From positions 2,356,001-2,420,000 of the forward strand of contig OZ253559.1 in the NCBI GenBank assembly GCA_965262785.1: 64,000 nt of DNA, in the 5' to 3' direction. Origin of the DNA: G965218495 sp965262785 (GTDB taxonomy: Bacteria; Bacteroidota; Rhodothermia; Rhodothermales; Bin80). Position numbers and translations under genes: made by a program. A model generated the notes under the pieces. The model was not told the origin of the DNA, made no database searches, and saw only the letters and a program-made list of their open reading frames with translations. This document shows, piece by piece, positions 45,286 through 54,658 of this stretch (positions within the stretch are counted from its first letter, which is position 1; each line of letters begins with the position of its first letter).

Positions 45286-48200
45286 ATGCTCGATAACCTT
45301 ATAAAATGGTCGCTCACCAACCGGGCCACCGTTCTCCTTGGCGGTGTGCTGCTGCTCGGTGCTGGGGTATGGTCAGCCGTCACGCTGCCCGTCGATGTGT
45401 TTCCAGACTTTACGGCGCCGTCGATTACGGTGCTGACCGATGCCCATGGGTTTGCGGCGGAAGAGATAGAGCGACTGGTAACGTTTCCCATTGAGACGGC
45501 CATCATCGGGGCAGCGGGCGTCAGGCGCGTGCGCAGCAACTCGGCGCATGGCATTAGCCTGGTGCATGCCGACTTTGAGTGGGGGACAGACCAGCTCCAG
45601 GCTCGCCAGATTGTCAATGAACGCGTCCAGGCCGTAAGCCGCGAGCTACCCTCCGAGATTGGTACGCCCATCATGACGCCCGCCGCCTCGATCATGGGCG
45701 AGGTTATGCTGATCGGGCTTTCCAGCGACTCGCTCCCTCCTACTGAGGTACGCTCTATAGCAGACTTTCAGGTTCGTCGCAAGCTGCTTGGCGTGCCCGG
45801 CGTCGCGCAGGTCGTACCCATCGGAGGCGACGTGAAGGAGTACCAGGTGATCGTGAGCCCGGAGAAGCTACGTCTGCATGGTGTGACGCTTCAAGAGGTG
45901 CTTGGTGCGGTTCGGGAATCAAACAGGGACGGTTCAGGTGGTGTCTATTCTGCCAGTGGCCGCGAGATCTTGATACGTGGCTTAGGCCGCATTCGGCAGT
46001 TGCAGGACATCGGCAACACCGTCATCGCGGCGCGCAACAACGCTCCGGTACAGGTGAAAGATGTGGCAGAAGTGCGGGTGGGCCCGAAGCCGCGTTATGG
46101 CACCGCGGCCGTAGAAGCGCAGCCCGCGGTGATCATGACCATCCTGAAGCAGCCCGACGTAAACACGCTGGAGCTAACTAGCCGCATCGATGCGGCCTTG
46201 AGCGAGTTAGAGCAGGCCTTGCCATCCTCCATAGCAATTAACGGCGAGGTTTTTCGGCAGTCGACTTTTATTGCACGCGCAGTTGACAATGTCGTGGAGG
46301 CACTGCGAGATGGGGCGGTGCTAGTCGTTGTGATCCTGTTCCTCTTTCTGTGGAGTATTCGCGCGACTTTTATATCCGTGCTGGCAATTCCGCTTTCACT
46401 GGGCGCGGCGCTCGTCATAATGAAGTGGACCGGGGTTACGGTCAATACGATGACGCTGGGCGGCATGGCCATTGCCATCGGCGCACTCGTCGACGATGCA
46501 ATAATTGATGTGGAGAATGTGCATCGAAGGCTGCGAGAAATGCCGCATCGGTCTGTGCTTAAGGTCGTCTATAAGGCCTCGCGAGAGGTGCGAGGCCCCA
46601 TCATGAATGCCACGTTGATAATCTGTGTGGTGTTTGTGCCGTTCCTATTCTTGGAGGGATTTGAAGGACAATTGCTGCGCCCGCTGGGCTTTGCGTATGT
46701 GACTAGCATTCTTGCTTCGCTGCTGGTGGCGGTTACTGTCACGCCAGTGCTGTGCATGGTACTGTTGCCGGGTACGAAGCTTACGGTAGGCAAGGCATCC
46801 ACGTTGCTTGTCCACTGGTACCGGCCTGTGCTTTCATGGGGCTTGCGCCACCAGCGGATCGTGATGGGAATGTCAGCGGCCCTTGTGGCGGGTACGATAG
46901 CGCTGCTCTTTTCTGTGGATCGTGGGTTTTTACCGCCTTTTCAGGAAGGCTCGCTCGTCGTACATGTAACGACAATTCCTGGTACATCTTTGGAAGAGTC
47001 AGATGCAATCGGCCGGCGATTTGAAGAGACGATGCTTGCTCACCCCGCGGTACGTTCTACATCACGACGCACGGGACGCGGCGACATGGACGACCATTTG
47101 CAGGCGGTCAGTGCCTCGGAGATTGATGTGCAGCTCAACCTGTCCCAAGCTGATATTGACGAGGTTCTTGGTGACTTGCGGGCTGCGGCGGCACGCCTCC
47201 CCGGCGTGGTAACGGAATTCGGGCAGCCCATTAGTCACCGAATTGACCACATGCTGTCCGGATCCAGAAGTGCGCTGGTGATAAAGCTCTTCGGCCAGGA
47301 CTTGGCGACCTTGCGCCAAAAGGCAGAAGAGGTACGACAGCGCATCACGCCGATCTCCGGCCTAACGGACGTTCTTGTCGATCCGCAGGCATTTGTTCCA
47401 CAGTTGCGCTTGTATATCGATCGCGACCGGATGGCGAGCTACGGGATTCGTGCCAGTCAGCTTGTTGAGTATATCGAAACAGCCTTTGCCGGCAAAGCTG
47501 TCACCGAGGTTCGCGACGGGGAAGCGGTACACAGCGTGGTGGTGCGGTTTCCGGAAGAGCGGCGTAACAGCGAAGAGGATATCTTGCGGGCCCAGATAAC
47601 AACAGCGACCGGCAGACAAGTGGATCTCGGTGAGGTGGCTGACATTCGCTGGGAGCGTGGGCTCAACAATATCAGCCGCGAGAATGCCCAGCGTATGTTG
47701 CTAGTCTCAGCCAACTTGGCCGGTGGCGACGTAGCTGGGTCAGTGCGGGAATTGGAGCGTCAGTTGGATTTGGTCCAGTGGCCGGAAGGCTATAGCCATG
47801 CGCTGGAAGGCCGCATAACAAGCGCCGACGAAGCGGCGCTGAAGCTGGGTCTGTTTTCTCTCCTTGCTATTGCCATTATCTTCCTAATCTTGCAGCGAGC
47901 GCTAGGTGGCAGCAAGCTGGCCTTCTTGGTGATGGTGAATCTGCCGCTTGCACTTATGGGCGGAGTGTTGGCCCTCATTGCGACGAATACGGAGTTGAAT
48001 TTGGCATCAATGGTCGGATTCCTGACGCTCTTCGGCATTGCGGTGCGCAATGGACTCCTGCTGGTAAGCCAATACCAAAACCTTCGCGCGGAGGGATTGG
48101 ACCTTGAGACCGCTGTCACCCAAGGGTCACTAGAGCGCTTGATACCAATCTTGATGACGGCGCTGACGGCCGCATTGGCACTGCTCCCGTTAGCGCTCGG

Positions 48201-48354
48201 CGGCGGTGAACAAGGGAGGGAGATTCAGACGCCGATGGCGATCGTCATCCTGGGCGGATTGCTGACTTCGACATTCATGAATATGGTGGTCGTGCCGACG
48301 CTGTATAAGCGCTATTTCCCCACGGCAGCGCCCTCGCTCGAGAAGTCTCTATAG
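45286..48354 (+). CDS. CusA/CzcA-family heavy-metal RND efflux pump
   Basis: A 1022-residue pump with the RND double repeat: TM1, a large periplasmic loop, TM2-6, then the same again. VTLPVDVFPDFTAPSITVLT at the N-terminus and VDDAIIDVENVHRRL in TM4 are HAE/HME hallmarks; GFLTLFGIAVRNGLLLVSQYQ lies in TM10. TM4 carries the aspartates of the proton relay (VDDAIID). Similarity is to the HME (metal) branch, but the metal cannot be fixed from sequence. No outer-membrane channel gene is adjacent. The 3' end overlaps the convergent HhH-GPD gene by 43 bases. Confidence 0.93.
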   Translation: MLDNLIKWSLTNRATVLLGGVLLLGAGVWSAVTLPVDVFPDFTAPSITVLTDAHGFAAEEIERLVTFPIETAIIGAAGVRRVRSNSAHGISLVHADFEWGTDQLQARQIVNERVQAVSRELPSEIGTPIMTPAASIMGEVMLIGLSSDSLPPTEVRSIADFQVRRKLLGVPGVAQVVPIGGDVKEYQVIVSPEKLRLHGVTLQEVLGAVRESNRDGSGGVYSASGREILIRGLGRIRQLQDIGNTVIAARNNAPVQVKDVAEVRVGPKPRYGTAAVEAQPAVIMTILKQPDVNTLELTSRIDAALSELEQALPSSIAINGEVFRQSTFIARAVDNVVEALRDGAVLVVVILFLFLWSIRATFISVLAIPLSLGAALVIMKWTGVTVNTMTLGGMAIAIGALVDDAIIDVENVHRRLREMPHRSVLKVVYKASREVRGPIMNATLIICVVFVPFLFLEGFEGQLLRPLGFAYVTSILASLLVAVTVTPVLCMVLLPGTKLTVGKASTLLVHWYRPVLSWGLRHQRIVMGMSAALVAGTIALLFSVDRGFLPPFQEGSLVVHVTTIPGTSLEESDAIGRRFEETMLAHPAVRSTSRRTGRGDMDDHLQAVSASEIDVQLNLSQADIDEVLGDLRAAAARLPGVVTEFGQPISHRIDHMLSGSRSALVIKLFGQDLATLRQKAEEVRQRITPISGLTDVLVDPQAFVPQLRLYIDRDRMASYGIRASQLVEYIETAFAGKAVTEVRDGEAVHSVVVRFPEERRNSEEDILRAQITTATGRQVDLGEVADIRWERGLNNISRENAQRMLLVSANLAGGDVAGSVRELERQLDLVQWPEGYSHALEGRITSADEAALKLGLFSLLAIAIIFLILQRALGGSKLAFLVMVNLPLALMGGVLALIATNTELNLASMVGFLTLFGIAVRNGLLLVSQYQNLRAEGLDLETAVTQGSLERLIPILMTALTAALALLPLALGGGEQGREIQTPMAIVILGGLLTSTFMNMVVVPTLYKRYFPTAAPSLEKSL

Positions 48355-48845
48355 GCGAGGTAGTGCAGCACGTACTTCACCTTGGCTGACTTGCCTGGAC
48401 CAAATCCGGGTAGTGCTTGGACACGCGTTCTGATGGTGGTGCTATCTGCCCCATCATTCCATAGGTTCGAGGTTTCGCCTTTGTAGTCCTTCACGATAGC
48501 TTGCGCAACCAGGCGCGTATAGTCCGCCATCTTGTTAGAGAATCGATGCACGGCCAGCGGCGGCGGCGCAAAGACGCTTCTGAGGGTTTCTGGATCAAAT
48601 TCGGCCAGCCGCTTCATGTCCAGGTGCCCGACTTGGTCATACAGGCGCCGGGGCCCTGTGAATGCCGACTCAGCCCGCACTCGCTGGTCGAAGAGCAGCC
48701 CCAAGAGCGCTGCCGCGGCGTGCTGGCGAAGGAACTCGTCTTCGTCTGCGTCACCGGTTAGGGTGCCTTCGTCGCGGTAGCGGTTAAGCATGCGGGAGAG
48801 GCCTCCGCCGATCTCGCTATAGTCTAAGGGAGGGATGGTCGCCAT
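48312..48845 (-). CDS. HhH-GPD family protein (TIGR03252-like)
   Basis: A 177-residue protein from ATG 48845. It contains GLLFDQRVRAESAFTGPRRL, LAEFDPETLRSVF, LAVHRFSNKMADY and a helix-hairpin-helix ALPGFGPGKSAKVKYVLHYL. These match an 'uncharacterised HhH-GPD family' related to base-excision glycosylases. The catalytic Asp/Lys of MutY/EndoIII is not obvious, so activity is unknown. It is 4 bases downstream of cysS and ends inside the convergent cusA end. Confidence 0.8.
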   Translation of the reverse strand: MATIPPLDYSEIGGGLSRMLNRYRDEGTLTGDADEDEFLRQHAAAALLGLLFDQRVRAESAFTGPRRLYDQVGHLDMKRLAEFDPETLRSVFAPPPLAVHRFSNKMADYTRLVAQAIVKDYKGETSNLWNDGADSTTIRTRVQALPGFGPGKSAKVKYVLHYLAYRDFSSEGAAVGK

Positions 48846-48849
48846 AGTG

Positions 48850-50421
48850 TTAAAAAGTACTCTTGCGTCTCCAGGTGGTACCTTCAGGGGTGTCATGCAG
48901 CTCTACGCTGTGCGACAAAATTTCGTCCCGTATCGCATCTGCGCGTGCATAGTCTTTGCGCGCTCGCGCCTGTTTCCGCTCCTTGATGAGCCGCTCAATG
49001 GTGGCCGCGAGGCCGTCGTCAGCAACACGGATCTCTTCCGCTACTCTAGGTGCGCCTGTATAGATGCTGGTTTCGCCTGCGGCTACCGTTTGTCTTTGCT
49101 CTTGCACGTGGGGGCTTGAGGAATACGAGACTACACCCAACAGGCCGTTGATGCGAGTCAAGAACAACTGAGCGGATACAGCGGCAGCGGCGCTGAGGCT
49201 GTTTCCGGCTGCAAGGATAGTCTTAGTGCCACCGAGCGCGGCGGCAATAGCCGCAGGCGTGTTGAGGTCGTCTTTCATGGCACCCAAGGCCTTCTTGTAC
49301 TGACCTTCCAGGGAACCACGCAATCCATCGGGGCCAACTCGCTGATTGGACTTGGCCTCTTTGGCATAGTGTAGCGCCAGCTGAAACCTCTGGACATGGC
49401 GCAAGGAATCTCTTAGCGTAGCACCGGTGAAGTTGAATGGTTTGCGGTACTGACCGGATATCAGTGCCAGCCGCAGCGCCAGCTTCTTTTCGTTCGGAGG
49501 ATTGTGCCCGAGCACGTCCAGGACTCGCAAGAAGTTGCCCAGGCGCTTAGACATCTTTTGGCCCTCAACCTGCAGAAAGCGCGTATGCACCCAGTGACGT
49601 GCAAACGGCTTGCCGGTCAGGCTTTCTGCCTGTGCAATTTCGCATTCGTGGTGGGGAAAGATCAGGTCTTCGCCGCCCGTATGCAGGTCGATCTCAGCGC
49701 CCAGGTAGGCTTGGGCCATCACTGAGCATTCTATGTGCCACCCGGGAAAGCCCCATCCCCATGGGCTGTGCCACTGCATGAGGTGGTGCGGGTCCTTCTT
49801 CCAGAGTGCAAAGTCTCGCGGGTCTCGTTTTTCTTGGTCTATGACTACTTCTCGCGCTGCACTTCTTAGTTGCGAGGCGGCGTCGTTGCCCGAAAGCTTT
49901 CCGTAGCCGGCAAAGGCCGGCACAGAAAAATATATGCCAATGGATGTCTCGTACGCCGCTCCGGCTGCGATAAGCTTCTCTATGGTCTGTATTTGCTCGC
50001 GGACATGCTCGGTGGCGCGCGGGCGCACATAGGGCTCCGCAAGGTTCAGGTCCAGCCAGTCGCCAAGGAAGGCGCCGGTATAGTATCTCGCCAGATCCCA
50101 GACGCTTACGAAGCGCTCTCCTTCCTTCGACCTGAGTGCCCGCGCCATGCGGTCTTCACCCGCCGGGTCGATCGTGTCATCGGTCGTCAGATGACCGACG
50201 TCCGTAATGTTGGTGACGTACGTGGTTTTCCAACCTATCGCGTGGGCCGTTCGCAGTATCAGGTCGGACGTTAGGAAAGACCGGAAATTGCCGATATGCG
50301 CGTACGAGTACACCGTTGGTCCGCACCCGTACATACGGAGATGCCCCGCGTCCAAGGGGCAGATCGGCTCGACCTTGCCCGTTAGCGTATTGAATAGTCT
50401 GAATGGTGTCTCGCTGGACAT
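48850..50421 (-). CDS. cysS: Cysteinyl-tRNA synthetase
   Basis: A 523-residue class I synthetase. YGCGPTVYSYAHIGNFR contains the zinc cysteine and the HIGH-type motif; GGEDLIFPHHECEIAQ gives the other zinc ligands; EGQKMSKRLGNF is the KMSKS loop. The C-terminal part is helical and ends with the anticodon-binding region. The protein charges tRNA-Cys and is essential. It is 12 bases downstream of uxaB, so it is co-transcribed with a sugar catabolism operon, an odd place for a housekeeping gene. An independent promoter may exist inside uxaB. Confidence 0.96.
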   Translation of the reverse strand: MSSETPFRLFNTLTGKVEPICPLDAGHLRMYGCGPTVYSYAHIGNFRSFLTSDLILRTAHAIGWKTTYVTNITDVGHLTTDDTIDPAGEDRMARALRSKEGERFVSVWDLARYYTGAFLGDWLDLNLAEPYVRPRATEHVREQIQTIEKLIAAGAAYETSIGIYFSVPAFAGYGKLSGNDAASQLRSAAREVVIDQEKRDPRDFALWKKDPHHLMQWHSPWGWGFPGWHIECSVMAQAYLGAEIDLHTGGEDLIFPHHECEIAQAESLTGKPFARHWVHTRFLQVEGQKMSKRLGNFLRVLDVLGHNPPNEKKLALRLALISGQYRKPFNFTGATLRDSLRHVQRFQLALHYAKEAKSNQRVGPDGLRGSLEGQYKKALGAMKDDLNTPAAIAAALGGTKTILAAGNSLSAAAAVSAQLFLTRINGLLGVVSYSSSPHVQEQRQTVAAGETSIYTGAPRVAEEIRVADDGLAATIERLIKERKQARARKDYARADAIRDEILSHSVELHDTPEGTTWRRKSTF

Positions 50422-50433
50422 TGGCGGGCGCTC

Positions 50434-51897
50434 TTACGAAGCGCGGTCCTCTATGTGCCCAATGGCGGCGATCGCGCCATCCTTCACTAAGAGCTCTAGA
50501 AAAGCTGTGACCGCGGCAGTCCACCCTTCAAATTTCGACAGGTCAAGTCCCCAGAGCCGAACGTCACGGCAGACCGACGTAACCAATTCATTCAGTCCGA
50601 TTGGCTGTGTCCACAATGCCTGAAAGTGCGGTGCCTCATCGTCGCGAATGGGGTACCAGTTGTTCTGCCACACGGTATGAATCACGCCGCGACTATTGCG
50701 CTGGCCTTGCATGAAGAGCAGGTAAGCGGCGAAGCCAAGGGCGATGCGGCGGGGCACCGTACCATAGCGCTCATAGAATGCCATGATGGTCGGTACGACA
50801 CGATGCCGCATCTTGGTGGTGGACTGCAGCGTGATATCAATGAGGCGATGCACCAGGTGCGGGTTGCACCAGCGAAGCAAGACCTCGTCTATATATGGGC
50901 CTATAGTGGCAGGATCAACGTCTAGGGTGGGGCCTATTTCTTCGCGCAAGAGGGCTTCTACAAAGGAGGCCGTGTCGACGTGTGTCATGTTGTCTAGAAC
51001 CGTGCGGTTGCCAGCCAAGAGGCCCAGTGGAATGGTCAACGTGTGCCCGCCATTAAGTAGGCGGATCTTGCGCAGCCGGTATGGCGCGATGTTGTTTGCA
51101 ACTACGATTCCTGGATCCGCTGCCGCAAAGCCGATGCGCTCCTTGAGTGCGGCATCGCCTTCTATAGCCCAGAGGCGATAGTCCTCTGCGGTAATCAACA
51201 GGGCGTCACGGTATCCCAGCTGCTGCTCCGTCGCCTGGTACTCCGCTTCCGGTGGGCTACCTGGGACAATGCGATCCACAAGCGTGTTGCAAAAGGCGAC
51301 CGACTCCGCGAGCCATGCATGGAAGGCAGGGCCGAGGTTGGCCTGGCGTGCCATTGCCTGTACCATGGCGCGCAAGAGGTCACCGTTATCCTTGACAAGC
51401 TCACACGGCAACACGACGAGCCCTTTTGCGGGGTCAAAGGCGAAGTGCCGTGCGCGCTCGTATAACACCGCCGTCAGCTTTCCCGGAAACGATCGCGGTG
51501 GGCTAGCCCTTATGTCATCGTCCATATCCAGCCTAAGACCGACCTCGGTCGTGTTGGAAAACACCATCTCGAGCTCCTTGCTGCGCGCAAAGTCTAAGAC
51601 TGCGTCCCAATCCTCCTGCGCGGACAGAGCCCGACTGATGGCACTGAGGACGGTATGCGACTCGCCACTGTTGTCACGCGTCCACAGCGTATAGGAACCG
51701 CCCTGCTTACGGAGCGCCTCTGCACGGCCGCGTCCGATTGACTGGACTACCACGATGCTACCCTGGTAGCACCCGGCACGCTGAGCTCGGTCCACGAAGA
51801 AGTCGGCGAACCCGCGTAGGAAACGACCGGTGCCAAATTGGAGGATTGTTTCCGGGCCGGGCGGGGCATCACGCGAAAGCAGTGGCAACGGCTGCAT
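50434..51897 (-). CDS. uxaB: Tagaturonate reductase / altronate oxidoreductase
   Basis: A 487-residue member of the mannitol dehydrogenase superfamily. LQFGTGRFLRGFADFFVD is the NAD-binding N-terminus of UxaB, and the catalytic region has YRLRKIRLLNGGHTLTIPLG with the essential Lys, Asn and His. UxaB reduces D-tagaturonate to D-altronate with NADH in galacturonate breakdown. The step fits between uxaC and uxaA, both in this locus. It is 8 bases after dctM and 12 bases before cysS. Confidence 0.93.
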   Translation of the reverse strand: MQPLPLLSRDAPPGPETILQFGTGRFLRGFADFFVDRAQRAGCYQGSIVVVQSIGRGRAEALRKQGGSYTLWTRDNSGESHTVLSAISRALSAQEDWDAVLDFARSKELEMVFSNTTEVGLRLDMDDDIRASPPRSFPGKLTAVLYERARHFAFDPAKGLVVLPCELVKDNGDLLRAMVQAMARQANLGPAFHAWLAESVAFCNTLVDRIVPGSPPEAEYQATEQQLGYRDALLITAEDYRLWAIEGDAALKERIGFAAADPGIVVANNIAPYRLRKIRLLNGGHTLTIPLGLLAGNRTVLDNMTHVDTASFVEALLREEIGPTLDVDPATIGPYIDEVLLRWCNPHLVHRLIDITLQSTTKMRHRVVPTIMAFYERYGTVPRRIALGFAAYLLFMQGQRNSRGVIHTVWQNNWYPIRDDEAPHFQALWTQPIGLNELVTSVCRDVRLWGLDLSKFEGWTAAVTAFLELLVKDGAIAAIGHIEDRAS

Positions 51898-51905
51898 AGT
51901 AGTAG

Positions 51906-53198
51906 CTACAGAAAGAGCTCAGGAAGCCACAGACTGAGCCCCGGCACATACATCACGATAAGCAGTGCCAGCACCATGACCACGTAGAGCGGCAAAAGGG
52001 GCCTCACAACACTGCCGATCGAGGTCTTTGCCACACCCACGCCTACGAATAGTACTGTTCCTACCGGTGGGGTGCAGAGGCCTATGCACAGGTTGAACAC
52101 CATGATGATGCCAAAGTGAATCGGGTCAATGCCCAGGTCCAGTGCCACCGGCAGGAAGATGGGCGTAAAGATGAGGACTGCCGGGGTGATGTCCATGAAT
52201 GTGCCGACGGTCAGGAGCAGAACGTTGATGATGAGCAGGATGACGAATGTGTTGTCCGATACCGCAACCAGTGTAGCAGCCACGTTCTGCGGGATGTTGA
52301 CATAGGCCATGATCCAGCTCATACCAACCGAAGTTGCTACTAACAGCAGCACGACAGCGGTAGTGAGGCAGGCATCTACGAAGATTCTTGGAAGGTCGCG
52401 TGGGGCGATTTCGCGGTATACAAAGGCCAAAACGAGCGCATAAAGGACTGCGATGGCGGCGGCTTCGGTGGCCGTAAAGAAGCCCGCGATGATGCCTCCC
52501 ATCACCACGACCAGGAGTGTCAGACTGGGAATGGCATCGATGAAGCGGCGCACCACCTGCACCAGCGCCATTTGCTGTCGTGCCCCATACTTGCGCCTGA
52601 CCGCCATGATGCCTGCCACCGCCATCAGACAGACGCCGACTAAGAGACCCGGCAGGTATCCCGCTAAAAACAGTGCTGCAATGGAGACGCCGCCACTGGC
52701 GAGGGAATACACGATCAGGATGTTGCTCGGTGGGATAAGGAGGCCCGTAGTAGCCGAGGTGATGTTTACTGCAGCGGCGTAGTCCTTGTCGTAGCCTTCC
52801 TCTTCCATCTGGGGTGCCATAACGCCACCCACTGCGGACGCGGCAGCCACCGCCGATCCCGATATGGCTCCAAAAAGCATGGATGCCAGAATGTGCACGT
52901 GCGCTAGGCTTCCGGGTAGCATGCCCAGAAGCGCTTTGGCAAAGTCGATAAGCCGCCGTGCAATTCCACCGCGGTTCATGATCTGACCAGCCAGGATAAA
53001 AAATGGGATGGCCAGAAGCGCAAAGCTGTCTAGGCCTGTCGCAATGCGCTGGGCCGTCGTCGTGACAGCCGGCACCGCGTCTATGCTAAGCAACATCGTG
53101 GCCACGGTGGCGAGGCCGATGCTGTATGCTATGGGCACGCCAAGCGCCAGAAGTGCCGCAAAGCAGAATGCAAGAACCAGTGCGTCAGCGATCCCCAT
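51906..53198 (-). CDS. dctM: TRAP transporter large permease (DctM)
   Basis: A 430-residue polytopic protein of the DctM/SiaM class: AIPFFILAGQIMNRGGIARRL, FGAISGSAVAAASAVGGVM, NITSATTGLLIPPSNILIVY and the C-terminal GLCTPPVGTVLFVGVGVAK are all conserved. It forms the Na+-driven channel of the transporter with DctQ. It starts at an ATG that overlaps the dctQ stop by one base (TGATG). Substrate is expected to be a hexuronate from the neighbours. Confidence 0.94.
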   Translation of the reverse strand: MGIADALVLAFCFAALLALGVPIAYSIGLATVATMLLSIDAVPAVTTTAQRIATGLDSFALLAIPFFILAGQIMNRGGIARRLIDFAKALLGMLPGSLAHVHILASMLFGAISGSAVAAASAVGGVMAPQMEEEGYDKDYAAAVNITSATTGLLIPPSNILIVYSLASGGVSIAALFLAGYLPGLLVGVCLMAVAGIMAVRRKYGARQQMALVQVVRRFIDAIPSLTLLVVVMGGIIAGFFTATEAAAIAVLYALVLAFVYREIAPRDLPRIFVDACLTTAVVLLLVATSVGMSWIMAYVNIPQNVAATLVAVSDNTFVILLIINVLLLTVGTFMDITPAVLIFTPIFLPVALDLGIDPIHFGIIMVFNLCIGLCTPPVGTVLFVGVGVAKTSIGSVVRPLLPLYVVMVLALLIVMYVPGLSLWLPELFL

Positions 53199-53668
53199 CA
53201 GTTGCGCAGGGTCTCGGTGAGGTCACACGCCCCATAGAACGCGATCAGGACGCCACTAATTGGTACGACCAGGTAGACGTATCCCAGCGGTATCTGCAGC
53301 CCCGCGGAGGTTTGGCCGAGGTATAGCATGGTCCACACTAGCCGCGAGCCACCGCCTACCAAGACCGCGAGCGCAAAAAGCAGCGTACAGGCCTGAATTA
53401 CGACTGCCAGGGTAGTGGCGCTTCGGCCAGTAAGCTTTCTGGGCAGCAAGTCTACGGCTAGGTGCATCTTCTTGCCCGCCGCGTATCCTGCGCCCAAGAG
53501 TCCGACCCAGATCATTAGGTAGCGGGCGAGTTCCTCGGTGTAGGAGCTCGGGTTTTCCAAAACAAAGCGCGTAAAGACCTGCCACAACACGTCCAAAACC
53601 AGTGCAGCCATGATGGCGACCAGCATTGCGGCGAGAATCTTGTCGACCAGTTGTCGGGCCTGCTGCAT
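53198..53668 (-). CDS. dctQ: TRAP transporter small permease (DctQ)
   Basis: A 156-residue protein with four predicted membrane helices. VLWQVFTRFVLENPSSYTEE is the diagnostic DctQ segment, followed by LARYLMIWVGLLGAGYA. It assists assembly and function of the large permease. It sits between the binding protein (6 bases upstream) and dctM (overlap of one base). Confidence 0.9.
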   Translation of the reverse strand: MQQARQLVDKILAAMLVAIMAALVLDVLWQVFTRFVLENPSSYTEELARYLMIWVGLLGAGYAAGKKMHLAVDLLPRKLTGRSATTLAVVIQACTLLFALAVLVGGGSRLVWTMLYLGQTSAGLQIPLGYVYLVVPISGVLIAFYGACDLTETLRN

Positions 53669-53674
53669 ATTACC

Positions 53675-54658
53675 TCAGGAGCCAGGTGCAACCGCTTGGA
53701 TGCGGCGGATGAGGTCCGCGATTTCGGGCTGATTGCCATAGGTCTCATAGAGAGATGCGCTTTTTTCTGCAAAGGCGGCCTTATCGGGATAGATTACCTC
53801 GACGCCGGCGGCCTGTACTGCAGCCAGGGCCTCTTCCGTGGCTGCCTTCCAGAGTTTCTTCTGGTATTCGGCGGACTCAAGTGCGGCGTCCGCTACCCAG
53901 GCACGCTCCTGCTCCGTTAGCTTTTCCCACACGATTGTGCTGATTAGTAGCACGTCTGGAATGCCGGTATGTTCATCAAGTGAATAGTACTTGCACACCT
54001 CATAGTGGCGCGAGGTATAGAAGGAGGGAGGGTTGTTTTCGGCGCCGTCGACCACGCCTTGCTGAAGAGCGGTATATAGCTCGCCCCATGAAATGGGTGT
54101 GGCCGATCCGCCGAGTGCATTGACCATTTGGACCTGCGTGATGCTCTCAAGCGTACGGATTTTTAATCCTGCGAGGTCATCCGGCGTGCGAATGGGCTGC
54201 TCCTTGGTGTAAAAACTTCGGCTGCCGGCATCATAGAATGTGAGCCCGCGGAGCCAGTAGTCTTCACTGGAAAGCAAGAGTTCTCGCCCGATTTCGCCTT
54301 CAAATACAGCAAAGCGGTGTGCCTCGTCGCGGAACAGGTAGGGCAGGCTGAGCACCTTGTACTTGGGAGCAAAACCCTCCAGTACTGCAGCGGCAACCTT
54401 TGTCATGCCGAGGCTGCCGAGCTGAAGCAGCTCTAGGAGCTGCCGCTCCGTGCCAAGTTGCTGGCTCGGATAGATGTCGATTCGCAATGCGCCGCTGCTC
54501 TTGTCATGCACGCGCTCTTGCATAAACACCATTGCCTGGTGCACTGGATGATTGGAATCCAAACCGTGCCCGAGCTTAATGACGTGCACATCCTTGTCTT
54601 GGCTACACCCTGCAAGGACGAGAAACGCCACAAGGATGGCTCTACCACTCGTTCTCAT
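53675..54658 (-). CDS. dctP: TRAP transporter substrate-binding lipoprotein (DctP)
   Basis: A 327-residue binding protein with a lipoprotein signal (LVAFLVLAGC). The DctP fold shows HPVHQAMVFMQERV, GALRIDIYPSQQLGTERQLLE, SLPYLFRDEAHRF, and the ligand-binding arginine region LAGLKIRTLES. The segment LYTALQQGVVDGAENNPPSF is also typical. It captures the substrate, probably a hexuronate such as galacturonate or glucuronate. It overlaps the end of the isomerase gene by 17 bases. Confidence 0.93.
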   Translation of the reverse strand: MRTSGRAILVAFLVLAGCSQDKDVHVIKLGHGLDSNHPVHQAMVFMQERVHDKSSGALRIDIYPSQQLGTERQLLELLQLGSLGMTKVAAAVLEGFAPKYKVLSLPYLFRDEAHRFAVFEGEIGRELLLSSEDYWLRGLTFYDAGSRSFYTKEQPIRTPDDLAGLKIRTLESITQVQMVNALGGSATPISWGELYTALQQGVVDGAENNPPSFYTSRHYEVCKYYSLDEHTGIPDVLLISTIVWEKLTEQERAWVADAALESAEYQKKLWKAATEEALAAVQAAGVEVIYPDKAAFAEKSASLYETYGNQPEIADLIRRIQAVAPGS

